Source of the DNA: Mycolicibacterium sp. ND9-15 | GTDB lineage: Bacteria; Actinomycetota; Actinomycetes; Mycobacteriales; Mycobacteriaceae | Reading direction: 5' to 3' | DNA: 64,000 bases | Assembly: GCF_035918395.1 (NCBI RefSeq) | Contig: NZ_CP142362.1 | Coordinates: forward strand, 4,253,501 to 4,317,500 | In this document: piece by piece, positions 27,717 to 36,053 of the stretch | How positions within the stretch are numbered: the stretch's first letter is position 1 | Layout of the letters: each line of letters opens with the position of its first letter | Notes under the pieces: model-generated | Seen by the model: only the letters and a program-made list of their open reading frames with translations | The model's database searches: none | What the model was told of the DNA's origin: nothing | Translations under genes and position numbers: made by a program

Positions 27717-28592
27717 ATGAGCGTCCCTGCACGCCCAGCACCGCTGTTCGCTGACATCTCCGATGTCGGCAGGCGGCTCGCCGAAACCGGCTACCTGCCC
27801 GACACCGCAACCGCGACAGCGATTTTCCTGGCCGACCGGCTCGGCAAGCCGCTGTTGGTGGAAGGTCCCGCCGGTGTCGGCAAGACCGAACTGGCCCGCG
27901 CCGTCGCGCAGTCGACGGGTTCGGAGTTGGTCCGGTTGCAGTGCTACGAGGGCGTAGACGAGGCCCGCGCCCTCTACGAGTGGAACCACGCCAAGCAGAT
28001 CCTGCGCATTCAAGCCGGGCACGGGGATTGGGACCAGACCCGCGACGACGTGTTCTCCGAGGAGTTCCTGCTGTCGCGGCCGCTGCTGACCGCGATCCGC
28101 CGGACCGAGCCGACCGTGCTCCTGATCGACGAAACCGACAAGGCCGACATCGAGATCGAAGGCCTGCTGCTCGAGGTGCTGTCCGACTTCGCGGTGACCG
28201 TGCCGGAACTCGGTACGATCACCGCCGAACGAGCGCCGTTCGTCGTACTGACCTCCAACGCCACCCGTGAGCTGTCCGAGGCGCTCAAACGCCGGTGTCT
28301 GTTCCTGCACATCGACTTTCCCGACCCCGACCTGGAGCGGCGCATTCTGCTGTCCCGGGTGCCGGAGCTGCCCGAGCGGCTCGCCGACGAACTGGTCAAG
28401 ATCATCGGCGTACTGCGCGGGATGCAGCTCAAGAAGCTGCCGTCGGTGGCCGAGACGATCGACTGGGGCCGCACCATTCTGGCGCTTGGCCTGGACACCA
28501 TCGACGACGCGACGATTGCGGCCACCCTCGGCGTGGTGCTCAAACACCAATCCGACCAGATCAAGGCGTCCGGCGAGCTGAGGCTGAACTGA
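27717..28592 (+). CDS. MoxR-family AAA+ ATPase
   Basis: The 291-residue ATPase has Walker A GPAGVGKTELARA near residue 46, Walker B VLLIDETDKADIEIEG near residue 140, sensor 1 (VVLTSNATRELSEAL) and an arginine finger region (KRRCLFLHIDFPD). MoxR proteins remodel or insert metals into partner enzymes together with a VWA-domain protein; the following gene is that partner. Start ATG 27717 has CAGGAGA upstream. Confidence 0.9.
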   Translation: MSVPARPAPLFADISDVGRRLAETGYLPDTATATAIFLADRLGKPLLVEGPAGVGKTELARAVAQSTGSELVRLQCYEGVDEARALYEWNHAKQILRIQAGHGDWDQTRDDVFSEEFLLSRPLLTAIRRTEPTVLLIDETDKADIEIEGLLLEVLSDFAVTVPELGTITAERAPFVVLTSNATRELSEALKRRCLFLHIDFPDPDLERRILLSRVPELPERLADELVKIIGVLRGMQLKKLPSVAETIDWGRTILALGLDTIDDATIAATLGVVLKHQSDQIKASGELRLN

Positions 28593-28593
28593 G

Positions 28594-30042
28594 ATGGCCG
28601 TCCGCCGGACCCGACCGCCGCAGCCGTTGGCGCCGCACGGCCTACCCGGTCACCTCGTCGGGTTCGTCGAAGCGCTGCGCGCCCAGGGTATTTCTGTAGG
28701 TCCGTCCGAGACCGTTGACGCCGGCCGGGTGGTTTCCGTACTGGGGGTGGCCGACCGCGAGGCGTTGCGTGAGGGCATCGCATGCGCAGTGTTGCGCCGC
28801 CCCGACCACCGCGACACCTACGATGCGATGTTCGACCTGTGGTTCCCCGCCGCGCTGGGCGCCAAGACGATTCTGGTGGACGACGAAAATGGAGCAGACG
28901 AGGCCGACCCGGGCCTGCCCCCCGAAGACATCGAAGCGATGCGGTCGGCGCTGCTGGAGATGCTGGCCGACAACGCGGAGCTGGCCAACCTCGACGAGCG
29001 GATGGCCGCGATGATCGCCCAGATCGTCGAGGCCTACGGCCGGTACAACTCGAGTCGGGGCCCGTCGTACTCGTCGTATCAGGCACTGAAGTCGATGAAC
29101 CTCGACGACCTCGAGGGCCGGTTGCTCGCCGGCCTGCTCGCCCCGTACGGCGAGGAGCCCACGCCGACCCAGGAGCAGATCGCCAAAGCCCTTGCCGCGC
29201 AGCGCATCAACCAGTTGCGCAAGATGGTCGAGGCGGAGACCAAGCGCCGCACCGCCGAGCAGCTCGGTCGCGAGCACGTGCAGATGTACGGTGTGCCGCA
29301 GCTCGCCGAGAACGTCGAGTTCCTGCGCGCCTCGGGCGAGCAGCTGCGTCAGATGCGCCGGGTGGTGGCACCGCTGGCCCGCACGCTGGCGACCCGGCTG
29401 GCCGCGCGGCGGCGGCGGTCGCGGGCGGGGGAGATCGATTTGCGCAAGACACTGCGCAAGTCGATGTCCACCGGCGGTGTGCCAATCGACGTGGTACTCA
29501 AGAAGCCGCATCCGGCGCGGCCCGAGCTGGTGGTGCTGTGCGACGTGTCGGGCTCGGTCGCCGGCTTCAGCCACTTCACGCTGCTGCTCGTGCACGCACT
29601 GCGCCAGCAGTTCTCCCGTGTCCGCGTCTTCGCCTTCATCGACACCACCGACGAGGTCACCGAACTGTTCGGCCCGGACGCCGATCTGGCGGTAGCGGTG
29701 CAGCGCATCACCCGCGAGGCGGGCGTGTACACCCGCGACGGGCACTCCGACTACGGGCATGCGTTCGTGTCGTTCATGGACAGGTGGCCCAACGTGCTCT
29801 CGCCGCGCAGCGCGCTGCTTATCCTCGGCGACGGCCGCAACAACTACCGCAACCCGGAAACCGACCTGCTCGCGCACATGGTGAACTCCAGCAGGCACGC
29901 ACACTGGCTGAACCCCGAACCCCGCCACCTGTGGGGCAGCGGTGACTCGGCGGTGCCGCGCTATGAGGACGTCATCACCATGCACGAATGCCGCTCAGCC
30001 AAACAGCTCGCGTCGGTGATCGACCAGCTGCTACCGGTCTGA
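28594..30042 (+). CDS. VWA (CoxE-like) domain protein, MoxR partner
   Basis: The 482-residue protein has a helical N-terminal half and a C-terminal von Willebrand A domain. The metal-binding MIDAS motif is LVVLCDVSGSVAGFS (about residue 312), with a later Asp in ILGDGRNN. It starts two bases after the MoxR stop. The MoxR-CoxE pairing implies a chaperone complex that matures a metalloenzyme; the client is unknown. A long hairpin follows. Confidence 0.88.
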   Translation: MAVRRTRPPQPLAPHGLPGHLVGFVEALRAQGISVGPSETVDAGRVVSVLGVADREALREGIACAVLRRPDHRDTYDAMFDLWFPAALGAKTILVDDENGADEADPGLPPEDIEAMRSALLEMLADNAELANLDERMAAMIAQIVEAYGRYNSSRGPSYSSYQALKSMNLDDLEGRLLAGLLAPYGEEPTPTQEQIAKALAAQRINQLRKMVEAETKRRTAEQLGREHVQMYGVPQLAENVEFLRASGEQLRQMRRVVAPLARTLATRLAARRRRSRAGEIDLRKTLRKSMSTGGVPIDVVLKKPHPARPELVVLCDVSGSVAGFSHFTLLLVHALRQQFSRVRVFAFIDTTDEVTELFGPDADLAVAVQRITREAGVYTRDGHSDYGHAFVSFMDRWPNVLSPRSALLILGDGRNNYRNPETDLLAHMVNSSRHAHWLNPEPRHLWGSGDSAVPRYEDVITMHECRSAKQLASVIDQLLPV

Positions 30043-30046
30043 CTGA

Positions 30047-30113
30047 TTCCGCGAAACGGTATTCCAGCAGAGAAAGTGCGAGTGGAGGCCTGCTGGAATA
30101 CAGTTTCGCGGAA
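30047..30113. terminator. Long hairpin between the VWA gene and nadD
   Basis: Arms 30047-30070 and 30090-30113 pair at 23 of 24 positions, with a 19-base loop; the outer part is TTCCGCGAAAC. It follows the VWA stop by four bases and lacks a U-tract. It probably ends the proA-MoxR-VWA transcript. Confidence 0.6.
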
Positions 30114-30119
30114 GCCCCG

Positions 30120-30125
30120 TAAGCT
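30120..30125 (+). promoter_or_regulatory. -10 box of a probable leaderless nadD promoter
   Basis: TAAGCT lies eight bases before the GTG of nadD and just after the hairpin, so a new leaderless transcript probably starts here. Confidence 0.4.
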
Positions 30126-30133
30126 GGCTATTC

Positions 30134-30772
30134 GTGGCTCCTCGACGCAGGCTCGGCGTGATGGGTGGGACGTTCGATCCCATCCACAACGGGCACCTGG
30201 TGGCAGCCAGCGAGGTCGCCGACCGGTTCCGCCTCGACGAAGTGGTGTTCGTTCCGACCGGCCAACCGTGGCAGAAGTACCGCCATGTCACCGCCGCGGA
30301 GGATCGTTACCTGATGACGGTGATCGCGACCGCGTCCAATCCACGGTTCTCGGTCAGCCGCGTGGATATCGACCGCGGTGGCCCCACCTACACCAAGGAC
30401 ACGTTGCGCGATCTACGGGCGCTCAACCCCGAAGCCGACCTCTACTTCATCACCGGGGCCGACGCACTGGCGGCGATCCTGACGTGGCAGAACTGGGAGG
30501 AGATGTTCGCCATAGCACGCTTCGTCGGGGTCAGCCGGCCCGGCTACGAACTGGACGGTAAGCACATCGCCGCGGCGGTCAAGGAATTGCCCGACGATGC
30601 GCTCCGACTCGTCGAGGTGCCCGCGCTGGCGATCTCGTCGACCGACTGCCGTAAGCGAGCAGAGGAGAACCGGCCGATCTGGTATCTGGTGCCCGACGGC
30701 GTCGTCCAGTACGTGGCCAAGCGCAAACTCTATGGGGCCCAACCATTGGCAGCCCAGGGGGAGCACTTATGA
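30134..30772 (+). CDS. nadD: Nicotinate-nucleotide adenylyltransferase
   Basis: The 212-residue enzyme transfers AMP from ATP to nicotinate mononucleotide, the step before NadE. The nucleotidyltransferase motifs GVMGGTFDPIHNGHL (HxGH) near residue 8 and the C-terminal ISSTDCRKR (SSTxIR-like) near residue 170 are present. GTG 30134 is the family-consistent start. The stop overlaps rsfS by ATGA, starting a tightly coupled five-gene run. Confidence 0.95.
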   Translation: MAPRRRLGVMGGTFDPIHNGHLVAASEVADRFRLDEVVFVPTGQPWQKYRHVTAAEDRYLMTVIATASNPRFSVSRVDIDRGGPTYTKDTLRDLRALNPEADLYFITGADALAAILTWQNWEEMFAIARFVGVSRPGYELDGKHIAAAVKELPDDALRLVEVPALAISSTDCRKRAEENRPIWYLVPDGVVQYVAKRKLYGAQPLAAQGEHL

Positions 30773-31170
30773 GCGCCTCCGACGAAGCCGTGCGCATGGC
30801 CACGGTGGCCGCGCGGGCGGCCGCGTCCAAAGTGGCCGACGACGTCGTGGTCATCGACGTCTCGAGCCAGCTCGTCATCACCGACTGCTTTGTGATCGCC
30901 TCGGCCTCGAACGAACGTCAGGTGAACGCGATCGTCGACGAGGTGGAGGAGAAGATGCGTCTCGCGGGCTATAAGCCGGCCCGCCGCGAAGGCGCCCGCG
31001 AGGGCCGCTGGACGCTGCTCGACTACGTCGACATCGTGGTGCACATCCAGCATCAGGACGAACGGGATTTCTATGCGCTGGACCGGTTGTGGCGGGACTG
31101 CCCGACGATCCCGATCGATGTCGATGAGCCGCTTGCGCGAGAAGTGACGGACGAGGACGGCCGGCAGTGA
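30769..31170 (+). CDS. rsfS: Ribosome silencing factor RsfS
   Basis: The 133-residue protein binds ribosomal protein uL14 and blocks subunit joining under nutrient stress. Conserved segments are VVVIDVSSQLVITDCFVIASASNERQVNAIVDEVEE and GRWTLLDYVDIVVHIQHQDERDFYALDRLW. It overlaps nadD (ATGA) and gpgP (GTGA), a widely conserved neighbourhood. Confidence 0.95.
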   Translation: MSASDEAVRMATVAARAAASKVADDVVVIDVSSQLVITDCFVIASASNERQVNAIVDEVEEKMRLAGYKPARREGAREGRWTLLDYVDIVVHIQHQDERDFYALDRLWRDCPTIPIDVDEPLAREVTDEDGRQ

Positions 31171-31850
31171 GCAGGGTCCGTCGCCTGGTCATGTTGCGGC
31201 ACGGGCAGACCGAGTACAACGCGGGCAGCCGCATGCAGGGCCAATTGGACACCGAGCTGTCCGATCTAGGGCGTCATCAGTCGGTCGCGGCCGCGGAGGT
31301 ACTGGCCAAACGGCAACCGCTGGCGATCGTGTCGTCCGATCTGCGGCGGGCGCTCGACACCGCGGTGGTACTAGGAGATCGCGTCGCCATGCCGGTGGTG
31401 GCCGACGTGCGCTTGCGGGAGACCCACCTCGGTCAGTGGCAGGGGTTGACGCACCATGAGGTCGACACCATAGCGCCCGGGGCGCGGATGGCGTGGCGGA
31501 ACGACTCGAGGTGGGGGCCGCCTGGCGGGGAGAGCCGCGTCGACGTCGCGGCGCGAAGCAGGCCGTTGGTCGACGAGCTCATCGCCGAACACACCACGTG
31601 GGGCCTGGATCAGGCCGGGGACCAAGCGGACCGGCCCGTGGTGCTGGTCGCCCACGGCGGGCTGATCGCCGCCCTGACCGCGGCGCTGCTGGGCCTACCC
31701 GTCGACAACTGGCCGATCCTCGGCGGCATGGGAAACGCCAGCTGGGTCCAGCTGTCCGGGCACAGCTCCGCCCACGCCCCGCCGAGAGGCGTCCGGTGGC
31801 GGCTCGACGTGTGGAACGCCTCGGCGCAGGTTGCCAACGATGTCTTGTGA
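31167..31850 (+). CDS. gpgP: Glucosyl-3-phosphoglycerate phosphatase
   Basis: The 227-residue histidine phosphatase has the RHG motif VMLRHGQTEYN near residue 9 and a second His in VLVAHGGLIAALT. The M. tuberculosis gene in this position (Rv2419c) dephosphorylates glucosyl-3-phosphoglycerate in methylglucose lipopolysaccharide (MGLP) synthesis; orthology is inferred from order and motifs. It overlaps rsfS by GTGA and octT by 11 bases. Confidence 0.9.
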   Translation: MSRVRRLVMLRHGQTEYNAGSRMQGQLDTELSDLGRHQSVAAAEVLAKRQPLAIVSSDLRRALDTAVVLGDRVAMPVVADVRLRETHLGQWQGLTHHEVDTIAPGARMAWRNDSRWGPPGGESRVDVAARSRPLVDELIAEHTTWGLDQAGDQADRPVVLVAHGGLIAALTAALLGLPVDNWPILGGMGNASWVQLSGHSSAHAPPRGVRWRLDVWNASAQVANDVL

Positions 31851-32562
31851 ACGTCGGACCCTTCTGGTCTTCTGCGACTCGCTGTCCTACTACGGACCCA
31901 CCGGTGGACTGCCGGCAGACGATCCGCGAATCTGGCCCAATCTCGTTGCCGCGCAGCTAGGTTGGGATGTCGATCTGATCGGGCGAATCGGCTGGACATG
32001 CCGTGACGTGTGGTGGGCGGCGACGCAGGATCCGCGGGCCTGGGCGGCGCTGCCGCGAGCCGGCGCGGTCGTGTTCGCCACGGGCGGGATGGATTCCCTG
32101 CCGTCGCCGTTGCCCACCGCGGCGCGAGAACTGATCCGTTATGTGCGCCCGTCGTGGCTGCGGCGCTGGGTGCGCGACGGCTACTGCTGGGTGCAGCCAC
32201 GCCTGTCGCCGGTGGCGCGCGCAGCCCTGCCACCGCATCTGTCCGCCGAGTACCTCGAGATGACCCGCAACGCCATCGATTTCAACCGGCCCGGAATTCC
32301 CGTCGTCGCCTGCCTGCCCTCGGTACACATCGCCGACACGTACGGCAGGGCGCACCACGGTCGCGACGGCACCGTGCGGGCGATCACCGAATGGGCTGAG
32401 CAGCACGACGTTCCGCTCGTCGACCTCAAAGCGGCGGTCGGTGAGTACATCATGAGCGGACAAGGCAATCCCGACGGCATCCACTGGAGCTTCGAAGCTC
32501 ATCAGGCGGTGGCGGATTCGATGCTCAAGGCGCTCGCCGAAGCGGGAGTGCCATGTCCGTAG
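31840..32562 (+). CDS. octT: SGNH-type octanoyltransferase of MGLP synthesis
   Basis: The 240-residue protein has an early LLVFCDSLSYYG block (GDSL-like, with Asp-Ser-Leu), a middle ATGGMDSLPSP block and a late NPDGIHWSFEAHQAV block supplying the catalytic Asp and His. In M. tuberculosis the gene here (Rv2418c) adds octanoate to the MGLP precursor diglucosylglycerate. ATG 31840 is chosen over an in-frame TTG at 31831. It overlaps both neighbours. Confidence 0.85.
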   Translation: MSCERRTLLVFCDSLSYYGPTGGLPADDPRIWPNLVAAQLGWDVDLIGRIGWTCRDVWWAATQDPRAWAALPRAGAVVFATGGMDSLPSPLPTAARELIRYVRPSWLRRWVRDGYCWVQPRLSPVARAALPPHLSAEYLEMTRNAIDFNRPGIPVVACLPSVHIADTYGRAHHGRDGTVRAITEWAEQHDVPLVDLKAAVGEYIMSGQGNPDGIHWSFEAHQAVADSMLKALAEAGVPCP

Positions 32563-33389
32563 TCGTGGTGACCGACTCGTCGGCACGGTTGACGCCCGAC
32601 GAGTTGAAGCAGTGGGACATCCGTCAGGTTCCGTTGCACGTGTTGGTCGATCTGATCGATCTGCGAGACGGTATCGACGAGGTGCCCTATGACATCCACG
32701 AGGTGCCGCGCGCCAGCACCGCCGGGGCGACGCCCGCCGACCTCGCGCAGACATACCGGCAGGCACTGCGGGACAGCGGCGGGGACGGCGTGGTCGCGGT
32801 GCACCTGTCGGCAGCGCTGTCGAGTAGCTACAGTTCGGCGGTGCAGGCCGCCCGCGAGTTCGGGTCATCGGTGCGGGTGGTGAACTCGCGGTCGGCGGCG
32901 ATGGGGGTGGGATTCACGGCGGTGGCGGCGGCCCGGGCGGCGGCCACCGGCTCGGATCTGGATACCGTTGAGTCCCTTGCCCGTTCGGCGGTGCAGCGCA
33001 CGCACGCGTTCATCGTGGTGCACCGGCTGGACAACCTGCGTCGCAGCGGGCGGATCGGCGCCGCGGCCTCGTGGTTGGGTACCGCGTTGTCGGTCAAACC
33101 GCTGCTGAGCCTCGATGTCGACGGCCGGCTCGTGCTCGACCAACGGATCCGGACGACAAGCAGGGCGCACGCGGCGATGGTGGACCGTGTCGCCGATCTC
33201 GTGGAAGACCGTCCGGCGTCGATCGCGGTCCACCACGTCGACAATCACGACGGAGCCGACGAGGTCGGCGCCGCGCTGACGGACCGGCTTCCTCAACTCG
33301 AAATGCTCGCCGTCAGGGATATGGGTCCGGTGCTGTCGATCCACCTCGGCACGGGCGCGATCGGCGTGGTCGTCCAACTCGCGGAGTAG
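32553..33389 (+). CDS. DegV family fatty acid-binding protein
   Basis: The 278-residue protein opens with MSVVVVTDSSARLTPDEL and has STAGATPADLAQTY and HRLDNLRRSGRIG, the DegV hallmarks. DegV/FakB proteins bind a fatty acid and in some bacteria present it to a kinase (FakA); no FakA gene is in the window. It overlaps octT by 10 bases, ending the nadD-rsfS-gpgP-octT-degV operon. Confidence 0.9.
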   Translation: MSVVVVTDSSARLTPDELKQWDIRQVPLHVLVDLIDLRDGIDEVPYDIHEVPRASTAGATPADLAQTYRQALRDSGGDGVVAVHLSAALSSSYSSAVQAAREFGSSVRVVNSRSAAMGVGFTAVAAARAAATGSDLDTVESLARSAVQRTHAFIVVHRLDNLRRSGRIGAAASWLGTALSVKPLLSLDVDGRLVLDQRIRTTSRAHAAMVDRVADLVEDRPASIAVHHVDNHDGADEVGAALTDRLPQLEMLAVRDMGPVLSIHLGTGAIGVVVQLAE

Positions 33390-33423
33390 TCGCGCGCTGT
33401 TGCGTCGGCCCGGGAGCCGGGAC

Positions 33424-33429
33424 TAGTTT
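33424..33429 (+). promoter_or_regulatory. -10 box before the gene at 33437
   Basis: TAGTTT is followed by seven bases and the ATG at 33437, the same leaderless spacing as valS and ndk. It suggests the TGA-interrupted gene still has its promoter. Confidence 0.4.
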
Positions 33430-33436
33430 ACGGGTG

Positions 33437-34066
33437 ATGCCGTCTCACCAGGACGCTGATCTGAAGGACCTGGCTCGCGCTGAACGGGCCGATCTGGCGG
33501 CGTTCCTTGCCGACCTGACGCCCGAGCAATGGCATCACCCCAGCCTGTGAACCAAATGGACCGTCAATGACGTTGTGACGCATGTGGTCAGCTACGAAGA
33601 GCTCAGCGCCCTCGGGTTGCTCAAGCGGTTCGCCAAAGGCCGCGTCGTGCACGCCAATCAGGTTGGAGTCGATGAATTCGCGACGCTGTCACCACGCGAG
33701 ATGCTCGCGTACCTGAACCGGCACCTGTATCCGAGCGGTTCGACGGCGCGTCTGGGCGGCATGATCGGTTTCGTCGACGGCACCGTGCACCATCAGGACA
33801 TTCGACGTGCGCTGAACCGACCGCGCACCATCCCCGCCGATCGTCTCGCCCGCACCCTGCCGCTGCTTCCCGGCAACCCTCGACTCGGGGCGGGCCGCCG
33901 AATCCGGGGGCTTCGATTGCGCGCGACCGACCTCGACCGAACCCACGGGGAGGGCGCGGAGGTGACTGGGTCGGGGGAGGCGCTGATGATGGCGATGACG
34001 GGTCGACCCGCGGCGCTCGCAGATCTCGACGGCCCCGGCAAAGCGATTCTCGGGCAGCGCCTCTGA
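33437..34066 (+). pseudogene. Mycothiol-dependent maleylpyruvate isomerase-family (DinB-like) gene with one in-frame TGA
   Basis: One frame runs from ATG 33437 to 34066 (209 residues) with a single stop, TGA at 33548-33550, codon 38. Before it is LTPEQWHHPSL and after it TKWTVNDVVTHVVSYEEL. Relatives in this actinobacterial family (TIGR03083 type) usually read SLCxxWTVxDVVAH, so TGA replaces the customary Cys. The frame downstream is open for 171 codons and looks conserved. Either a fresh nonsense mutation, a sequencing error or a selenocysteine codon would explain it. A hairpin begins at the base after the TGA. Confidence 0.65.
33551..33588 (+). other. Hairpin directly after the in-frame TGA (possible SECIS)
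   Basis: ACCA-A-ATG (33551-33558) pairs with CAT-G-TGGT (33581-33588) with one A/G mismatch. An inner CGTCA (33562-33566) pairs with TGACG (33576-33580), leaving a nine-base loop that begins 17 bases after the TGA. Bacterial SECIS elements sit at such a distance, but the guanosine expected among the first two loop bases is not there. Confidence 0.3.
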
Positions 34067-34135
34067 GTTCGACGAGCGCGCAGTGTGGTACGCAAAAAGT
34101 GCAGAAGACCGTACGTAGGTGAGCGCTCGCGGACG

Positions 34136-35188
34136 CTACACCGCGGCGCGGCCGGTGACCGGCGGAAGATCCTTGAGCGTCACGATGCCCGGCGGGGCCG
34201 CCACCACTGCAGGCACGGCGTTGGTCACCGGCATCGCGGTGTAGATCATTCCCAGCCCCATGAAGCCGGGCTCGGTCCAGTCCTTCGGCGGCAGGCAGTG
34301 CAGCACGGTGCGCATGTTGGGCATTCCGAACACCTGGATGACGTGCCCGTGTTCGAGCGGCTTGGGCGGGGTGACGTGCTCACCCATGATCCAGTTGAAT
34401 CCGACGCTGACGACGTTCTTCTCGCCTACCCAGCCGCGGTGATAACCGTGGACACCCGCGACGGTGCCTTCGGGAATCTGCATGAACCCGAGATCGGAGT
34501 CACCGGTGGCCGCGGTGAACGTGACGTCGAAGGTCATCCGGTCGAGCTCGGCGCCGATCGCCTCGGCCATCATCGCCGCCGACTCGGCGAACACCTCGCT
34601 CTCGCGCCGTACACTCTCGGCCAGTCCCGGCGTCTGCGGATCCTGTGAGAATCCCATCGCGATCTGCGTTCCCGCCGATTCGTACGTCGAGCAGTCCACC
34701 GACTCGGTGATGCGGATCTCGTCGACGCGTTCACAGGCGCCCGACAACACCATCCCCACCATATTGCTCATGCCGGGGTGCGCTCCGCTGCCGAAGATCG
34801 TCGAATTGCCTTTCTCGCAGGCCTTTCGGATGCGGTCGAGGTCTTCGGGGGACTGCTTGCCGCCGGTGATCCAGGCGGCGCTCGAGCAGACGTTGACCCC
34901 GGCCTCGAGCAGCCGGGTCAGCTCGTCGATGTCGGGCCACAGCGGGTTGTAGCAGCAGGCGTCGGGATGTTGGGCCAGCAGCGCGTCGATGTCGTTGGTG
35001 GCCGTCACACCGGTGGGTTCGGGCCAGCCCGCCAGTTCGGCGGCGTCGACGCCGACCTTGTCCGCGCCGTGGGCGTAGACGCCGACCAGCTCCATGTCAT
35101 CGCGTCCGATGATCGCGTGCAGGGACCGACGGCCGATGTTGCCGGTGGTCCACTGGATGACACGAAGTGGCCGCTGCGGTGTCGTCAC
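34136..35188 (-). CDS. Dihydrodipicolinate reductase-like NAD(P)-binding protein
   Basis: The 350-residue protein starts at GTG 35188, preceded by AAGGAGATTC. The N-terminus, LRVIQWTTGNIGRRSLHAIIG, is a Rossmann segment in the DapB-like form common to many mycobacterial paralogues. It lacks the catalytic HH motif of true DapB, and functional members of this group act on other substrates. It is downstream of the SDR gene on the same strand, 23 bases away, so the two probably form an operon. Confidence 0.75.
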   Translation of the reverse strand: MTTPQRPLRVIQWTTGNIGRRSLHAIIGRDDMELVGVYAHGADKVGVDAAELAGWPEPTGVTATNDIDALLAQHPDACCYNPLWPDIDELTRLLEAGVNVCSSAAWITGGKQSPEDLDRIRKACEKGNSTIFGSGAHPGMSNMVGMVLSGACERVDEIRITESVDCSTYESAGTQIAMGFSQDPQTPGLAESVRRESEVFAESAAMMAEAIGAELDRMTFDVTFTAATGDSDLGFMQIPEGTVAGVHGYHRGWVGEKNVVSVGFNWIMGEHVTPPKPLEHGHVIQVFGMPNMRTVLHCLPPKDWTEPGFMGLGMIYTAMPVTNAVPAVVAAPPGIVTLKDLPPVTGRAAV

Positions 35189-35211
35189 GAATCTCCTTGG
35201 TGTCAACGTGA

Positions 35212-36018
35212 TCACATGTGGGTGCCGCCGTCGATGCGGACTTCGGTGCCGGTGACGAAGTACGCTTCCGGCGCCGCCAGCATGGCCACCACGGCGGCCA
35301 CCGCGTCGGGCTTGGCGAACATACCGTCGCCGTCGACCGGCAGCGTCGGCAGGATCTTGCCGAACAGCGTGTAGTCGGCGTCTGCCGGAAGGCCCGGCCC
35401 GACACTCTGGCCGGATTGCCCTGTGCCGTCGGTCATTCCCGAGGAGATCGAGCCGGGCTGCACACAGTTGAACCGGATGCCCTCCTTGCTGAACTCCAGC
35501 GCCAACGTGTGCGTCATCGCCTGGATGCCGCCCTTGGACGCCGCGTACGCCGACATGTACGGGTGTGCGAAGTTCGCCGACGTCGAACTGAAGTTGACGA
35601 CCGCGGGCGCAGTGCCGTTGCGCAGCGCGGGCAGGGCTTCGCGGATGACGAGGAACGTCCCGATGAGGTTGATGCGCAGGACGTGCTCGAAGTCGGCGAG
35701 CGTGGTGTCGGCCAGATGTGCCGACCGCAGAATGCCCGCGGCGTTGACGAGTGCGTCCAGCCCGCCCATCGCCGCGACGGCGGCCGACAGCGCGGCGACC
35801 ACAGAATCCTCGCTGCCGACGTCCATCACCACGGTGGTGAGCCGGCCGCCCGTCTCGGTGGCCTTGGCCTCGGTGTCGGCCAGTCCGGACTGGCTGACGT
35901 CGGCGGCGACGACGGTGCCGCCCTCGTCGAGAATCCGCAGGACCGTGGCCTGGCCGATGCCCGACCCGGCTCCGGTGATCATCACCCGGCGGTTGGTGAA
36001 TCGCTGCAACATCGCCAT
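35212..36018 (-). CDS. Short-chain dehydrogenase/reductase (SDR)
   Basis: The 268-residue classical SDR has cofactor motif TGAGSGIGQ (residues ~15-23), DVGSED, NAAG (~92) and the active-site Tyr/Lys in YAASKGG (~158). D at the end of beta-2 (AADVS) suggests NAD(H). The C-terminal FVTGTEVRIDGGTHM is typical. Substrate unknown. It pairs with the DapB-like gene downstream. Confidence 0.85.
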   Translation of the reverse strand: MAMLQRFTNRRVMITGAGSGIGQATVLRILDEGGTVVAADVSQSGLADTEAKATETGGRLTTVVMDVGSEDSVVAALSAAVAAMGGLDALVNAAGILRSAHLADTTLADFEHVLRINLIGTFLVIREALPALRNGTAPAVVNFSSTSANFAHPYMSAYAASKGGIQAMTHTLALEFSKEGIRFNCVQPGSISSGMTDGTGQSGQSVGPGLPADADYTLFGKILPTLPVDGDGMFAKPDAVAAVVAMLAAPEAYFVTGTEVRIDGGTHM

Positions 36019-36053
36019 CGGTGGAATGGTAGTGCGTCGGCGGGATTCCGGGC

